NCBI GenBank assembly: GCA_946626605.1
Contig: CAMOUL010000002.1
Coordinates: forward strand, 124,001-188,000
DNA from: an uncultured Bacteroidales bacterium
Lineage (GTDB): Bacteria; Bacteroidota; Bacteroidia; Bacteroidales; Paludibacteraceae
Direction: 5' to 3'
DNA: 64,000 nucleotides
Below are positions 43,351 to 52,593 of the stretch, in pieces. Each line of letters starts with the position of its first letter. The stretch's first letter is position 1. The translations under genes and the position numbers were made by a program. The notes beneath the pieces are model-generated. The model was not told the origin of the DNA. It did not search any database and was given only the letters and a program-made list of their open reading frames with translations.

Positions 43351-43422
43351 GCCGACTACGAGCGTTGCACTGCGGAAGCTGAGGCTCGCGTGCCGGAGAT
43401 CAAGAAGAGCCTCGGACTCTAA
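43348..43422 (+). pseudogene. 3' fragment of a phosphoglucomutase gene
   Basis: 25 codons including stop, identical in protein (GADYERCTAEAEARV ... KKSLGL) to the end of the gene at 31779-33566, but with ten synonymous changes. The start of the gene is absent. Confidence 0.9.
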
Positions 43423-43508
43423 TCTCCCCTCTTGCATTCGCCAAGTTTGGCGGATATAAAATAAGGTACGCGCACCCGCGCGTACCTTATTTGTTTCCTT
43501 CCTTTCCC
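43348..43508 (+). repeat. Right direct repeat (phosphoglucomutase 3' end + terminator)
   Basis: Gap-free partner of 33492-33652. It carries the duplicated terminator hairpin at 43461-43490, with one base change in the loop side. Confidence 0.9.
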
Positions 43509-43523
43509 CCTTCGCCTCGGCTA

Positions 43524-43556
43524 CAAAAACCGGCGAGGTTACCCCCCGCCGATTTA
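43524..43556 (-). terminator. Terminator of the 2362-aa secreted protein gene
   Basis: Minus strand ATCGGCG ... CGCCGGT hairpin followed by a T run, 18 bp after the stop codon. It is homologous to the relic at 33761-33791. Confidence 0.75.
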
Positions 43557-43573
43557 CTGCACCGTCATCCGCT

Positions 43574-46500
43574 TTATCGTACTTCCTGTCCGGTCATGTC
43601 ATATACCTTCTCCCCGCGGAGGATGAAGATTTGCCCGTCACGGAGTACTTTCGTACAAGATACTTGGTTGCTTGTTACCGGGTCTATTCCTTGTTCTGCG
43701 TTGCGTCGGTCCACGACGTTGCTTCGTCCGCTCAGGGCAGCTGCGGGTGCTTTCGCCTTGCCCGGAGCGTTAGCCGCAGCGGAGAGCACGTATTCGATTG
43801 CATAATAAGGTTCGCTATCCGCGGGAGCTTGGTCGGTATAAGAGGTGTTGGACGCCGCTACGGAAGCTATCTGCGCGAGGCTTGCCGGCGTGGCACCGCG
43901 GAGGATGTTATAGGAGGCTATAGCGGCACCCTCGTAGGCGTTCCAGATGAGGTTGAACGTGCCGTTCGTCACACCGCGGTTGATCGTCAGGTGAACCGTC
44001 TTATGGATCCTACTCTCGGGCGACTCGGCATTAGCGGCGGTGATACCCGTAATGCGGTAGCGTTCGGCTTTCTGCGTAGCGTCGGAGAGAGCATCGGTGA
44101 AAGAGCCTTCGGCAGCGGAAGCAGTGCCGATGAGTTGGAACTCATTGAGGGTGTTGCCCTCCTTATAGACGTTCACCGTTGCGAACGCATCGGCGTTGGT
44201 CCACGAGACTACATTATGTCCGTTGGCATCGGTGGTGACAAGGGTGATAACAGGTATGTCGGTGGACGGCATGACGGTCACCGGCTGCGCGAAACGTACG
44301 GAGCAGCCGTTGTCGTTCGTCACTTCCAGATAGAGGGTGACTTCATGTCCGACGAGCGAACCGCTAGTCCCGGCTTTCCGTACAGCCGTTACATTGAGTC
44401 CATCGGCTGTAAGGCGGTAGTCGAGACGCAGTACGGCACTACCGCCGGAAGGCGCGGTGCTCGGCAGCTGTACGCCGGAGGCGGTAACCGGATAAGCCTC
44501 GCCGTAGTCGTCAATGAGCGCGTACCATTTATAGGTCACGCCCTCGGGCACGGTAGCCGCAGCGGCTGTACCCTCGTAGAGGACGGTCGGGAGCACTACG
44601 TCGAGTGCGCTCGGGTCGCTGATGGCGATGGTACGTGTGTAGGTCTCGCCGTTGAGGGTGAGGGTGATCGTCTTGTCGCCGCCCTGATGGTCAAACGGCC
44701 AATAGACGGTATAGGGACCGAAGCCGGAACCCTCTACCACCGTTGCGTCGTTCCAGTCCCACACCGGTGTGCCGGTGGTCTCTGCGCCGCGGTAGGAGAC
44801 AGTCACATTCTTGTCCGCACAAGCGGAAGCGGGAGCCTCTATCGGGCTGCGGGTCACGTTAGCCACCACCGTCTCGGTAAAGAGCGAGAGTTGGTTCTGG
44901 CGATCCAGTGCCTGGATAGCTATCTCGTAGTTGCCGGCCCTCAGATAAGTCGTCGGGATAAGGAACCGCGTGGCTTCGATATAGTCGTAATCCGGCAGGT
45001 AGGCGGCGGTGTTGTTCAGTCCGTTCTGCGGAGAGATGAGCCAGGTAGCCGCACCTTGCTGCTTGACGGCGAGGTTATAGCGCATCAAGTTAGCCGGCGT
45101 GTGGTCATCGACCGCCGCGTTCCATGTGATGAGCAGTCCCTCTTCGGTCATCTTTGCTTGGAGTCCGGTCGGCGCTGCCGGACGCTCGTCTGCCTGCGCA
45201 ACAATCGGATAGAGTTGTGTGCCGTTGACCAACAATCGGCGGTCACCGGCTGCTACATCTATCGCTTTCGCCGAAGCGCCGTAGCCGCTCACGTCCGGCA
45301 GAATGAATCCGTGCGAGAGCAGTCCTTCCGCACCCATATACCATACATAAGTGCCCGTGTGATTTTCGCCTGCAGCAGGGTTCTTGACTGCCGCCATAAG
45401 GTCAGGATAGCCGTTATTATCGAGGTCAGCGAGTTTGGAAAGCATTTCGTAACTGTTCAACGCCTCGCTGTTCGGCATTTTCTGAGGAGCAGAGAACGAC
45501 TGGTTGGCGTTGTTCCAAAGGACAGCCAGGTAATCCTGCTCGCCGCTCTCAACGCTAGACGAACGTACGATGAGGTCCAAATAGCCGTCGCCGTTGAGGT
45601 CGGCCAAGCGCATTCCATAACCATAGGAGCTCTCTTCCAGCCTCTGCGAGAATGGTATAGCGGCTTGCTCGAAATGCGCATTGCCGCGGTTGTAGAACAG
45701 ATCCAGGCGGTTGTTATATGTGCCGTTATCATTGCGGTGATAAGCAGCAATGTCGGTAAATCCGTCGCGGTCGAAGTCGGCAAACAGTACGTTGTTTCCA
45801 ACTTGTCCCAAGATACTTTGGAATAACTCCGCGTCGCCGTTGACCGTGAACTGCTTCCATTCGGTACCGCCGTTACCGTCTATCTCGATGAGTTGGTAGT
45901 GGTTGGACGGGTTCATCATCAGGTTGTCATACAGACCGTTGTGCGTCATGTCGCTATAGAATGAATTACCGGAGTAATTATCCTCAGGATACGTGCCGCT
46001 CCGGTTGTACCCGAACAGGTACAGCAGATTGTTATCATCCTGCCTGGTTGTAAGGGTCGGTTGGGTAGCGTCGTGGTAGAGAATACCGTAGGTACCGTTC
46101 CATGTATTGCCCTCACGGAAGAGCAAATCTAACATGCCGTCCCGATTGTAGTCATACCAGCGGATATAAGATGCGCCGTCGGATTGAACGGAGGAGGAGA
46201 GTATATTGGTATTCCAGAGACCCGCGGCTTTGGAGAAGAGTTGGTCAGTCGCCACACCTTCCATTACTACCATGGAGGCGTAAGTGCCGCTGCTATAACT
46301 GCTGCGCTTTATACCATCCATGCGACCGTCAAAGTTATAGTCCGCTACAGGCGCATCGAAAATATACTCGCGCTCATCGTTGTTTATGGTGAGCGCCTCA
46401 CCTACACCTGCCGGCAGAACGGTTATAGTTGCTGTAGCCGATGTAGTACTGCCGCCTGGAGCCGTTATGGTGTGCGTAATGGTCTTCTCTCCGCCGGAGG

Positions 46501-49500
46501 TGAAGGACAACACCAGTTTGGAGCCGTCCGCTACATAGTCTCCGTCCTGTACCGTCCACGTGTGGCTGTACCCTTCCGGCAGCGCCGTAAAGGTCAGTTC
46601 TACAGTCTCGTTGATATTGATGGAACTGCGGTCAAGCGTGAACTCAACCGGCAGGTACGTATGTGCGGCAGTGGCCTCTTGCGACCAAGCCGAACCGCTG
46701 TGCTGTGCGTCGATAGCTTGCACCGCTACATGTACCGTTGCGGGTGCGTATGTGCGCAAATCAATAGTATAAGAGTGCTCCTTGCCCATGTTACCGTCAA
46801 TGAAGTTACGGCGGCTACCGTCCGCATTGGCGTGGGCAGCGAGAATATCGTTGCCGCCTGCCGTCGTACCGATACGCAGGGCATAAGTGAGGTCAGCGGT
46901 GGCGGTCTTGTCGTCAACACCGTTGCCCCATGTGATGGTCAGCAGACCGTTGTTATAAGCCAACTGCGGAGCTGCCGGAGCCGTAGGACGGGTATTAGCC
47001 GTAACGGTGATATTATCCGGCAGCGGATAGAACTCGGTCACACCTTCGTTGCGACCCGAGACCCAAATCTCCATAAGACCATCGTTATCGAGGTCTTCGG
47101 CACTCACAGGATAATCGGTTAACGGCTGTCGCGAGCTATCCCAATAGCTCTCACGCCGGATAACATCGGACGCCAGCAGGAAGGGCGTGGTATTGAAACT
47201 CATACCGTTTTGTCCTTGGAGCCAAACGAGGTCATATTGATTATCCGTTGAAGCTCTGTACGCTAAGAGGTCATAGATCCCATCGCCATCCAGATCCTGC
47301 ATACCCATGAAAGCCAAGGAGTTAGCGCCATAGTTCTGCTCCGGCTGTTGGGTGAAGTTACCGTTACCGTCGTTCACAAAGAAACAGGTATAAGCATAGC
47401 CGGTGGCGTTGTTCTCCGCCGAGAAAGTAGCTAAGATATCCACGTCGCCGTCTTGGTCGAAATCGTAGCAATGAACGAGGTTGTCCGAAGCGGCATTCTG
47501 ATAGAGCAAGGTCTGAACAAGCTGGTTGGTGTTCTTATTATAGATAACGGTATATAGTTTCTCTCCAGGGAAGATGAAATCAGTAATACCATCGTTATTG
47601 AGGTCGGTAGGAATGACCACACCGTTGGTTTGCGTCCATACCCATTTGCCGTGGTCCATGTTGGTGTAGATGATACCCGTTTTCTCGTCGATGAGATCCA
47701 CTAATCCGTCGCCGTTGAGGTCGATGGCTTTGGTGGGTGCACTGACGGAACTGCCGATACCCGGTGCTTTCTTCGGGTCGGAAGGATCGCGTCGCGGCGC
47801 ACGCGAGAAAGACCCAGCGCACAGCGTAGTCGAATAGGTATAGCGGGACACTTCACCCAACGAATAGTTCTGCGGGTTGTTGTACTGATCTTGCTCTTCG
47901 GGTGTCATCTGCGCCACGAACTCATCCCATTTCATTACTTGCATCGTCTCTTTCCGGAATGAGCCGTCCGGCAGACTGTACATTATATCGCCGTAATAAG
48001 AGGACGCTCCGTATTGGTTCAATACGATGTAATCCATACGTCCGTCACGGTTGAGGTCCATGTTGGTCACTGCCAGAGCCTTGTCTAACAACGTATATCC
48101 ATTCGCGCCACTAAGCATCACGATATCGGATGTAGATACCTCGGGCTTACCATCGTGGTTCATATCTTGAATATACATCGGAGCGGTGGAGAATCGACGT
48201 TCTCTTGTATCTAAGATAGTTACGCCGCCGATGCTATCCAAGCCGCCGAAAGAAGCCGATATATCGCCTGTCTCCCATATAGACAAATGGGTATCCTGAC
48301 GGCCGTTATAATAGTTGCCATTTTCATAGGTAATACGGGAGTAGATATTGAGTATCTGCTTGAGTCCGTTACCGGAGAAATCATACATCGTTGCAGCATC
48401 GGGTATATCAAGGAAGATAGCACCTTCCGAAGTCGTAGCGCGAAGGATATACGCCAGATAACCATCCACGAACTGCAAACCATCCCAATCCTGCTCCACG
48501 TATCCCACGAGATAGACGGTATCGAGCGTCATGATTTGTTTTTTGCTGGTGAAAGGCGTATTCCCGAGATTCAGCAGACCCGATACATCCAAGTCATTCT
48601 CGCTCTCATTGCCTTGGTCACCGATACGGAAGGACAGTTTGCCGTTGTTGATGTTCTCCGGTCCGCGGGTCACGATACCTCTGACAACCAGCAGTTCACT
48701 CCTGTATTTTCCTCCAGCGGTTGCTTGCCCGTAAATGGCTCTCACTTCCGTTACGGAGAGTATATTCGGGTCGTTAGGATCGAAGACAAACTGGTATTGC
48801 GCCTGAATAGTCTGCGAGGTTTGGATATTGGTCAGCGGAGCACTCCAGCCCGTGAACTGATAGAACGCAAATGTCGGCGGTGTAGGCGCAACAGCCGTAC
48901 CACCTATCTGCACAAGCTGCATCTCCAACACTTTGCCATACAGATCGGTAAAGGTAACCTCCGCATAATTCGGATCAAGCGTGTATTGGGCTTGCGTGAT
49001 GATATCCTCGGTCACATTGGTGAACGGTACGCTCCAGCCGGAGAACACTAATCCCGTGATAGCCGGGGCAGTGGGAGCCGTAGCATTGCCGCCCATGGGC
49101 ACTGTGTCCACTTTCAGCATACCGCCGTCTTTGTCAAGGAAAGTGACGGTAATAGGCGCCGGTCTGGAAGACACCTCAAAACGGGTCACACCCACTTCGT
49201 TATACCACTCTGAGGTATTGATAGTGAGCGAAGTAGCCGCCCCTTTCCAGGTAGCGATGTTTCCGCTAGCGGAGAAGGTACCGCTGGTACAGGTAGAGCC
49301 TGCTACGCGCTGTGCCTCATCATTGTCCAGACACGTGAAACGCACTGTGCGGAAGGTCTCCGTGGCACGGATGGCAATCGAGTTATTCGGGAAAAGAACC
49401 ACTTTGCCTTCCCATCGCGCCCACTGAGTAGCTTCCGCAGCGCGATCGCCGGTGAGGATAATGGTAGCACCGCCGGAAGTAATAGACAGCGTGGTTTTGG

Positions 49501-50662
49501 ATATTGTCTTTAGCTCGTCGCACTCAATCGGCGTCAGGTCGAGATGCACAATCGGCTCTACTACTGCGCGAACCGTCATGTCGCCGTACACATGCGTGAA
49601 ATCCTGATTCCAACGAACGACACATCCTAACTCATTCGTAGTAGGCAAGGCTGGCGCCGTGGGGCTGCCGCCCAGAGCCACTGTCTCGCGCTTCAGCTCT
49701 TCGCCGTTCAGGCCAAGGAAAGTAACGGTCGCACCGGTAGCCGTATTGTCGGAGATAATGGTCAGCGTCCGAAGGCGTACCGAGTAACCGAAAGTAATGG
49801 TCACGCCGGCACTACTGCCCAGCCATAGCACTTGGGTATCGTCCGTGGCATCGGCTCTGAATGAACCGACGGAACAGGTGGACGGAACGGGAGTGCTTTT
49901 TCCTCTATTGTCATTGCCCTCAAGAAAATCAGTAGCCGCCTCGGCATTAATGAACTTGAGCACTATCTTATGCATAATATAAGGTGCAGAGATAGCAAGC
50001 GTATTACCGGCATAGAACCTCAGATCGTTTTCATAGATGCTAATCTGACTGCCGGTATTCTTGTTGGCGTTCAGCGTCTTGCCCTCTTTCTGATAACTCA
50101 TTGCATCTACTCTGTCGCCGGACGCTACGTCTTCAGCTGTGATCCACTCGGCTGCCGTAACGACCGTTGTGTCATTATACAGTGACTCGTCTTCCGGTTC
50201 TTCCGGTTCCGGAGCATCTTCTGTCGTAATGGCGAAAGCCGTCAGACGCACGGAGTTAGTGAGCGTCACAGTCACACTCTGCGCACTGCCAGTCCACGTC
50301 GCCGTGGTACCGCTTGCCTCCGCGCTGCCGCTGTCCCAGGTAGATTCAACCAGACGCGTTGCATGGCTGGCTACTGTAGCCGTAAAAACAGCAGAGGTAA
50401 TTACCTTGCCTTCCACCGTACTCACGGTCATTGTATTACCGGTGTTAGTAACGATGTACGAAGAACTGCTGTTATAACTCGGTGCACTCTCTCCTGCCCC
50501 CTGCGCAAACGTCACGGTCACATTGCCGGAGGTGTAACTCGTTACGGTCGCGCCGTCACTAAGGCTTTGCGCCTGAGCCCAATCGGCAGCCGTAAACGTC
50601 ACTTGTGCCTGCATCGCTACAGTTATCACCATAGCCAATGCCATGAATAAGTACTTTTTCAT
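43574..50662 (-). CDS. Giant secreted protein with InlB-type and FG-GAP repeats and C-terminal tail
   Basis: A 2362-aa protein with signal peptide MKKYLFMALAMVITVAMQAQ. Residues about 300-660 contain three InlB/Listeria-Bacteroides-type repeats (VTFLDKDGGMLKVDTVPMGG and relatives). An OB-like segment follows (about 665-775). Then come at least ten FG-GAP/VCBS-type units with calcium-binding D-x-D-x-DG motifs (DLNGDGLVD, DLNNDGITD, DFDQDGDVD, DFDRDGFTD), interrupted by fibronectin and PKD-like modules. The tail is GQIFILRGEKVYDMTGQEV. It is a probable surface adhesin or propeller-type binding protein with unknown ligand, and the third gene of the unit tcdA, LRR protein, this gene. A remnant of a paralogous tail is at 34005. 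Confidence 0.8.
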   Translation of the reverse strand: MKKYLFMALAMVITVAMQAQVTFTAADWAQAQSLSDGATVTSYTSGNVTVTFAQGAGESAPSYNSSSSYIVTNTGNTMTVSTVEGKVITSAVFTATVASHATRLVESTWDSGSAEASGTTATWTGSAQSVTVTLTNSVRLTAFAITTEDAPEPEEPEDESLYNDTTVVTAAEWITAEDVASGDRVDAMSYQKEGKTLNANKNTGSQISIYENDLRFYAGNTLAISAPYIMHKIVLKFINAEAATDFLEGNDNRGKSTPVPSTCSVGSFRADATDDTQVLWLGSSAGVTITFGYSVRLRTLTIISDNTATGATVTFLGLNGEELKRETVALGGSPTAPALPTTNELGCVVRWNQDFTHVYGDMTVRAVVEPIVHLDLTPIECDELKTISKTTLSITSGGATIILTGDRAAEATQWARWEGKVVLFPNNSIAIRATETFRTVRFTCLDNDEAQRVAGSTCTSGTFSASGNIATWKGAATSLTINTSEWYNEVGVTRFEVSSRPAPITVTFLDKDGGMLKVDTVPMGGNATAPTAPAITGLVFSGWSVPFTNVTEDIITQAQYTLDPNYAEVTFTDLYGKVLEMQLVQIGGTAVAPTPPTFAFYQFTGWSAPLTNIQTSQTIQAQYQFVFDPNDPNILSVTEVRAIYGQATAGGKYRSELLVVRGIVTRGPENINNGKLSFRIGDQGNESENDLDVSGLLNLGNTPFTSKKQIMTLDTVYLVGYVEQDWDGLQFVDGYLAYILRATTSEGAIFLDIPDAATMYDFSGNGLKQILNIYSRITYENGNYYNGRQDTHLSIWETGDISASFGGLDSIGGVTILDTRERRFSTAPMYIQDMNHDGKPEVSTSDIVMLSGANGYTLLDKALAVTNMDLNRDGRMDYIVLNQYGASSYYGDIMYSLPDGSFRKETMQVMKWDEFVAQMTPEEQDQYNNPQNYSLGEVSRYTYSTTLCAGSFSRAPRRDPSDPKKAPGIGSSVSAPTKAIDLNGDGLVDLIDEKTGIIYTNMDHGKWVWTQTNGVVIPTDLNNDGITDFIFPGEKLYTVIYNKNTNQLVQTLLYQNAASDNLVHCYDFDQDGDVDILATFSAENNATGYAYTCFFVNDGNGNFTQQPEQNYGANSLAFMGMQDLDGDGIYDLLAYRASTDNQYDLVWLQGQNGMSFNTTPFLLASDVIRRESYWDSSRQPLTDYPVSAEDLDNDGLMEIWVSGRNEGVTEFYPLPDNITVTANTRPTAPAAPQLAYNNGLLTITWGNGVDDKTATADLTYALRIGTTAGGNDILAAHANADGSRRNFIDGNMGKEHSYTIDLRTYAPATVHVAVQAIDAQHSGSAWSQEATAAHTYLPVEFTLDRSSININETVELTFTALPEGYSHTWTVQDGDYVADGSKLVLSFTSGGEKTITHTITAPGGSTTSATATITVLPAGVGEALTINNDEREYIFDAPVADYNFDGRMDGIKRSSYSSGTYASMVVMEGVATDQLFSKAAGLWNTNILSSSVQSDGASYIRWYDYNRDGMLDLLFREGNTWNGTYGILYHDATQPTLTTRQDDNNLLYLFGYNRSGTYPEDNYSGNSFYSDMTHNGLYDNLMMNPSNHYQLIEIDGNGGTEWKQFTVNGDAELFQSILGQVGNNVLFADFDRDGFTDIAAYHRNDNGTYNNRLDLFYNRGNAHFEQAAIPFSQRLEESSYGYGMRLADLNGDGYLDLIVRSSSVESGEQDYLAVLWNNANQSFSAPQKMPNSEALNSYEMLSKLADLDNNGYPDLMAAVKNPAAGENHTGTYVWYMGAEGLLSHGFILPDVSGYGASAKAIDVAAGDRRLLVNGTQLYPIVAQADERPAAPTGLQAKMTEEGLLITWNAAVDDHTPANLMRYNLAVKQQGAATWLISPQNGLNNTAAYLPDYDYIEATRFLIPTTYLRAGNYEIAIQALDRQNQLSLFTETVVANVTRSPIEAPASACADKNVTVSYRGAETTGTPVWDWNDATVVEGSGFGPYTVYWPFDHQGGDKTITLTLNGETYTRTIAISDPSALDVVLPTVLYEGTAAAATVPEGVTYKWYALIDDYGEAYPVTASGVQLPSTAPSGGSAVLRLDYRLTADGLNVTAVRKAGTSGSLVGHEVTLYLEVTNDNGCSVRFAQPVTVMPSTDIPVITLVTTDANGHNVVSWTNADAFATVNVYKEGNTLNEFQLIGTASAAEGSFTDALSDATQKAERYRITGITAANAESPESRIHKTVHLTINRGVTNGTFNLIWNAYEGAAIASYNILRGATPASLAQIASVAASNTSYTDQAPADSEPYYAIEYVLSAAANAPGKAKAPAAALSGRSNVVDRRNAEQGIDPVTSNQVSCTKVLRDGQIFILRGEKVYDMTGQEVR

Positions 50663-50709
50663 ATCGTTAGATTTTTTCTGTCTCTTGCGGTTTCCTTTAA
50701 TTATTTTTT

Positions 50710-52569
50710 TTAGTGAGCGAGCTTGCCGTCGATGGTGTAGAGTTGGTCGTCGGAGAGGATATAGACGGCGCCGTTACGGATGAGTTTCTGCGCAGGGTTC
50801 GCAGGGTTGGTATAGACCGCGGGTGCCGAGGTCGGTTCGTTGGCTTGATAGACCGCCTGGAGGAAGATGCCGTCAGAGAGGTCGCCGGATTGTACTTCCC
50901 AACGGAGGAAGGTGAATCCCTCGATACGCGGCGCATAGGGTACCTGCCAGTGTTGCGACTCCATGTAATGGGGCGAGTGATCCGCGTCGGCTTTGAGGTA
51001 GGTCACCGTGATCAGTTGGTCCTCAAACTGCAGATCCGTCGCTACGCCGATGATGTTGAGGAAATCGCACCAGACGGCTTTCGCGCGGTAGAGGTCGATA
51101 TAGTCCATGGGGACGTAGAGGATGCAGGTCTGCTTGTTGACATTATAGACCGCGCGCTCGGTGATGGTCTGCGGGGTGAAGGCGAGGTTATGGATCGCGC
51201 GCAGCGCCGAGCAGCCGTAGAAAGCGTCCTGGTTGATGGTCGTGACGGAAGAAGGGATGAAGACCTCTTCGAGTGCCGTACAACCCTCTAAGACGCTGGT
51301 GGGAAGGCTCTTTTTCCCTTCCGGAAAAGCAAACGACTTGAGTGAAGTACAATACATGAAAGCGCCATCTCCCATGTAGGTAGCTCCTTCAGGCAGTTGA
51401 ATACCTTTGAGCGCGGAGCAGTTTTTGAACGAGTACGCCCCGATTGTGGTCAACGTAGATGGAAGCACGATCGTATCCAGCAGATTCATGTTCGCACATA
51501 AGTACGCCGGGATGACTTGTACGCTGTCGCCAAAGACGAACGAGGTCACCTGCGAGCTGGTGCTATAGAACGGCGCACTATCATCGGAACCGATAGAGCA
51601 GGTCTTGGGGAGCCAGACGATGGACTTCGTCGGGTTGTTTTTGAAGGCGGAATTGCCGATGGAGGTGACGGTTGAAGGGATGATGATCGAGTCAAGTTTA
51701 CAATTATAGAATGCCCGCAGATTGATAGTCGTTAAGCCCTCGTGGAGGTTCACATGTGCCAACTTCGTACAGCCGTAGAAAGCGTCCGTGTTGATGGTCG
51801 TCAGGGTGGCGGGTAACTCAATCGATTCCAATGAAGTACAGCCCTCGAGGAAGCTGACAGGAAGGGTCTTCTGCGTCACCGGTAGATTGATGGACTTGAG
51901 TTTCGAGCAGTTCATAAACGCGTACTGACCCAGTGAACGGACCGATGACGGAAGTACTATAGTGTCCAGTAAGTTCATGTTCTTGCAGATATATGCCGGG
52001 ACAGTCTCTACGCCGTCGGCGAAGACGAACGAAGTGACTTGCGAAGAGGTGCTATAGAACGGCGCACTATCATCCGAACCGATAGAGCAGTTAGCCGGTT
52101 TCCAGACGATAGCCTTCGTCGGATTGCCTTTGAAAGCCCCGTTGCCGATGGAGGTGACGGTCGAAGGGATGACGATGGTGTCGAGTTTACAATTATAGAA
52201 CGCACGGAGGTTGATGTTCGTCAGACCTTCCTCCAGGTTCACGCGCTCTAATCTCACACAGCCGTAGAAGGCATCGGTGCCGATGACGGTGACGGAGGAC
52301 GGCAGAACGACCGACTGCAGGTTCGAGCAACCTTCAAAAGCCGACGTGCCGACAGATGTCACAGGGTACGTGTAGTTGTTGTAGGTCACGGACGAGGGGA
52401 TCGTCACGGACGTATAGGCTGAATAGACCGACTTGTCCGAACTCTGGTCGCTAATCACCTGCGCCGTGGTGGAACCCAGGGAGTAATAGATGCCGTTAAT
52501 CTTGACATTCTCTGCCCAAATGCTTGCGCTGGCTACTATCGCCAGCAGGAAAAGCGTAATTTTTTTCAT
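50710..52569 (-). CDS. BspA-type leucine-rich repeat surface protein with C-terminal tail
   Basis: A 619-aa protein with a signal peptide (cleavage near ASIWAE). LRR_5 repeats run from about residue 55 to 480 (TSAFEGCSNLQSVVLPSSVT, GTDAFYGCVRLERVNLEEGL). Two halves are close internal copies: the stretch around PTKAIVWKPANCSIGSDDSA recurs 145 residues later. The tail is GAVYILSDDQLYTIDGKLA, a divergent version of the shared ending. It begins 21 bp after tcdA and is followed after 47 bp by the 2362-aa gene, all on one strand. An adhesive function is likely. Confidence 0.85.
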   Translation of the reverse strand: MKKITLFLLAIVASASIWAENVKINGIYYSLGSTTAQVISDQSSDKSVYSAYTSVTIPSSVTYNNYTYPVTSVGTSAFEGCSNLQSVVLPSSVTVIGTDAFYGCVRLERVNLEEGLTNINLRAFYNCKLDTIVIPSTVTSIGNGAFKGNPTKAIVWKPANCSIGSDDSAPFYSTSSQVTSFVFADGVETVPAYICKNMNLLDTIVLPSSVRSLGQYAFMNCSKLKSINLPVTQKTLPVSFLEGCTSLESIELPATLTTINTDAFYGCTKLAHVNLHEGLTTINLRAFYNCKLDSIIIPSTVTSIGNSAFKNNPTKSIVWLPKTCSIGSDDSAPFYSTSSQVTSFVFGDSVQVIPAYLCANMNLLDTIVLPSTLTTIGAYSFKNCSALKGIQLPEGATYMGDGAFMYCTSLKSFAFPEGKKSLPTSVLEGCTALEEVFIPSSVTTINQDAFYGCSALRAIHNLAFTPQTITERAVYNVNKQTCILYVPMDYIDLYRAKAVWCDFLNIIGVATDLQFEDQLITVTYLKADADHSPHYMESQHWQVPYAPRIEGFTFLRWEVQSGDLSDGIFLQAVYQANEPTSAPAVYTNPANPAQKLIRNGAVYILSDDQLYTIDGKLAH

Positions 52570-52593
52570 ATAGTATTCAGTATTCAGTTATCA
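52570..52593 (-). repeat. 7-bp tandem stop-codon array after tcdA
   Basis: Minus-strand words CTGATAA and CTGAATA repeat from the tcdA stop codon to the next ATG. TGA occurs every 7 bp. The last tcdA residues (KTDN) are encoded by the same repeat. Confidence 0.8.

Noticed and set aside
43234..43422. 62-codon plus-strand ORF ending in the phosphoglucomutase tail
   Set aside because: The first part is AT-rich leader DNA and antisense to the tcdA fragment; only the last 25 codons are homologous to a real gene. It is a chance fusion.
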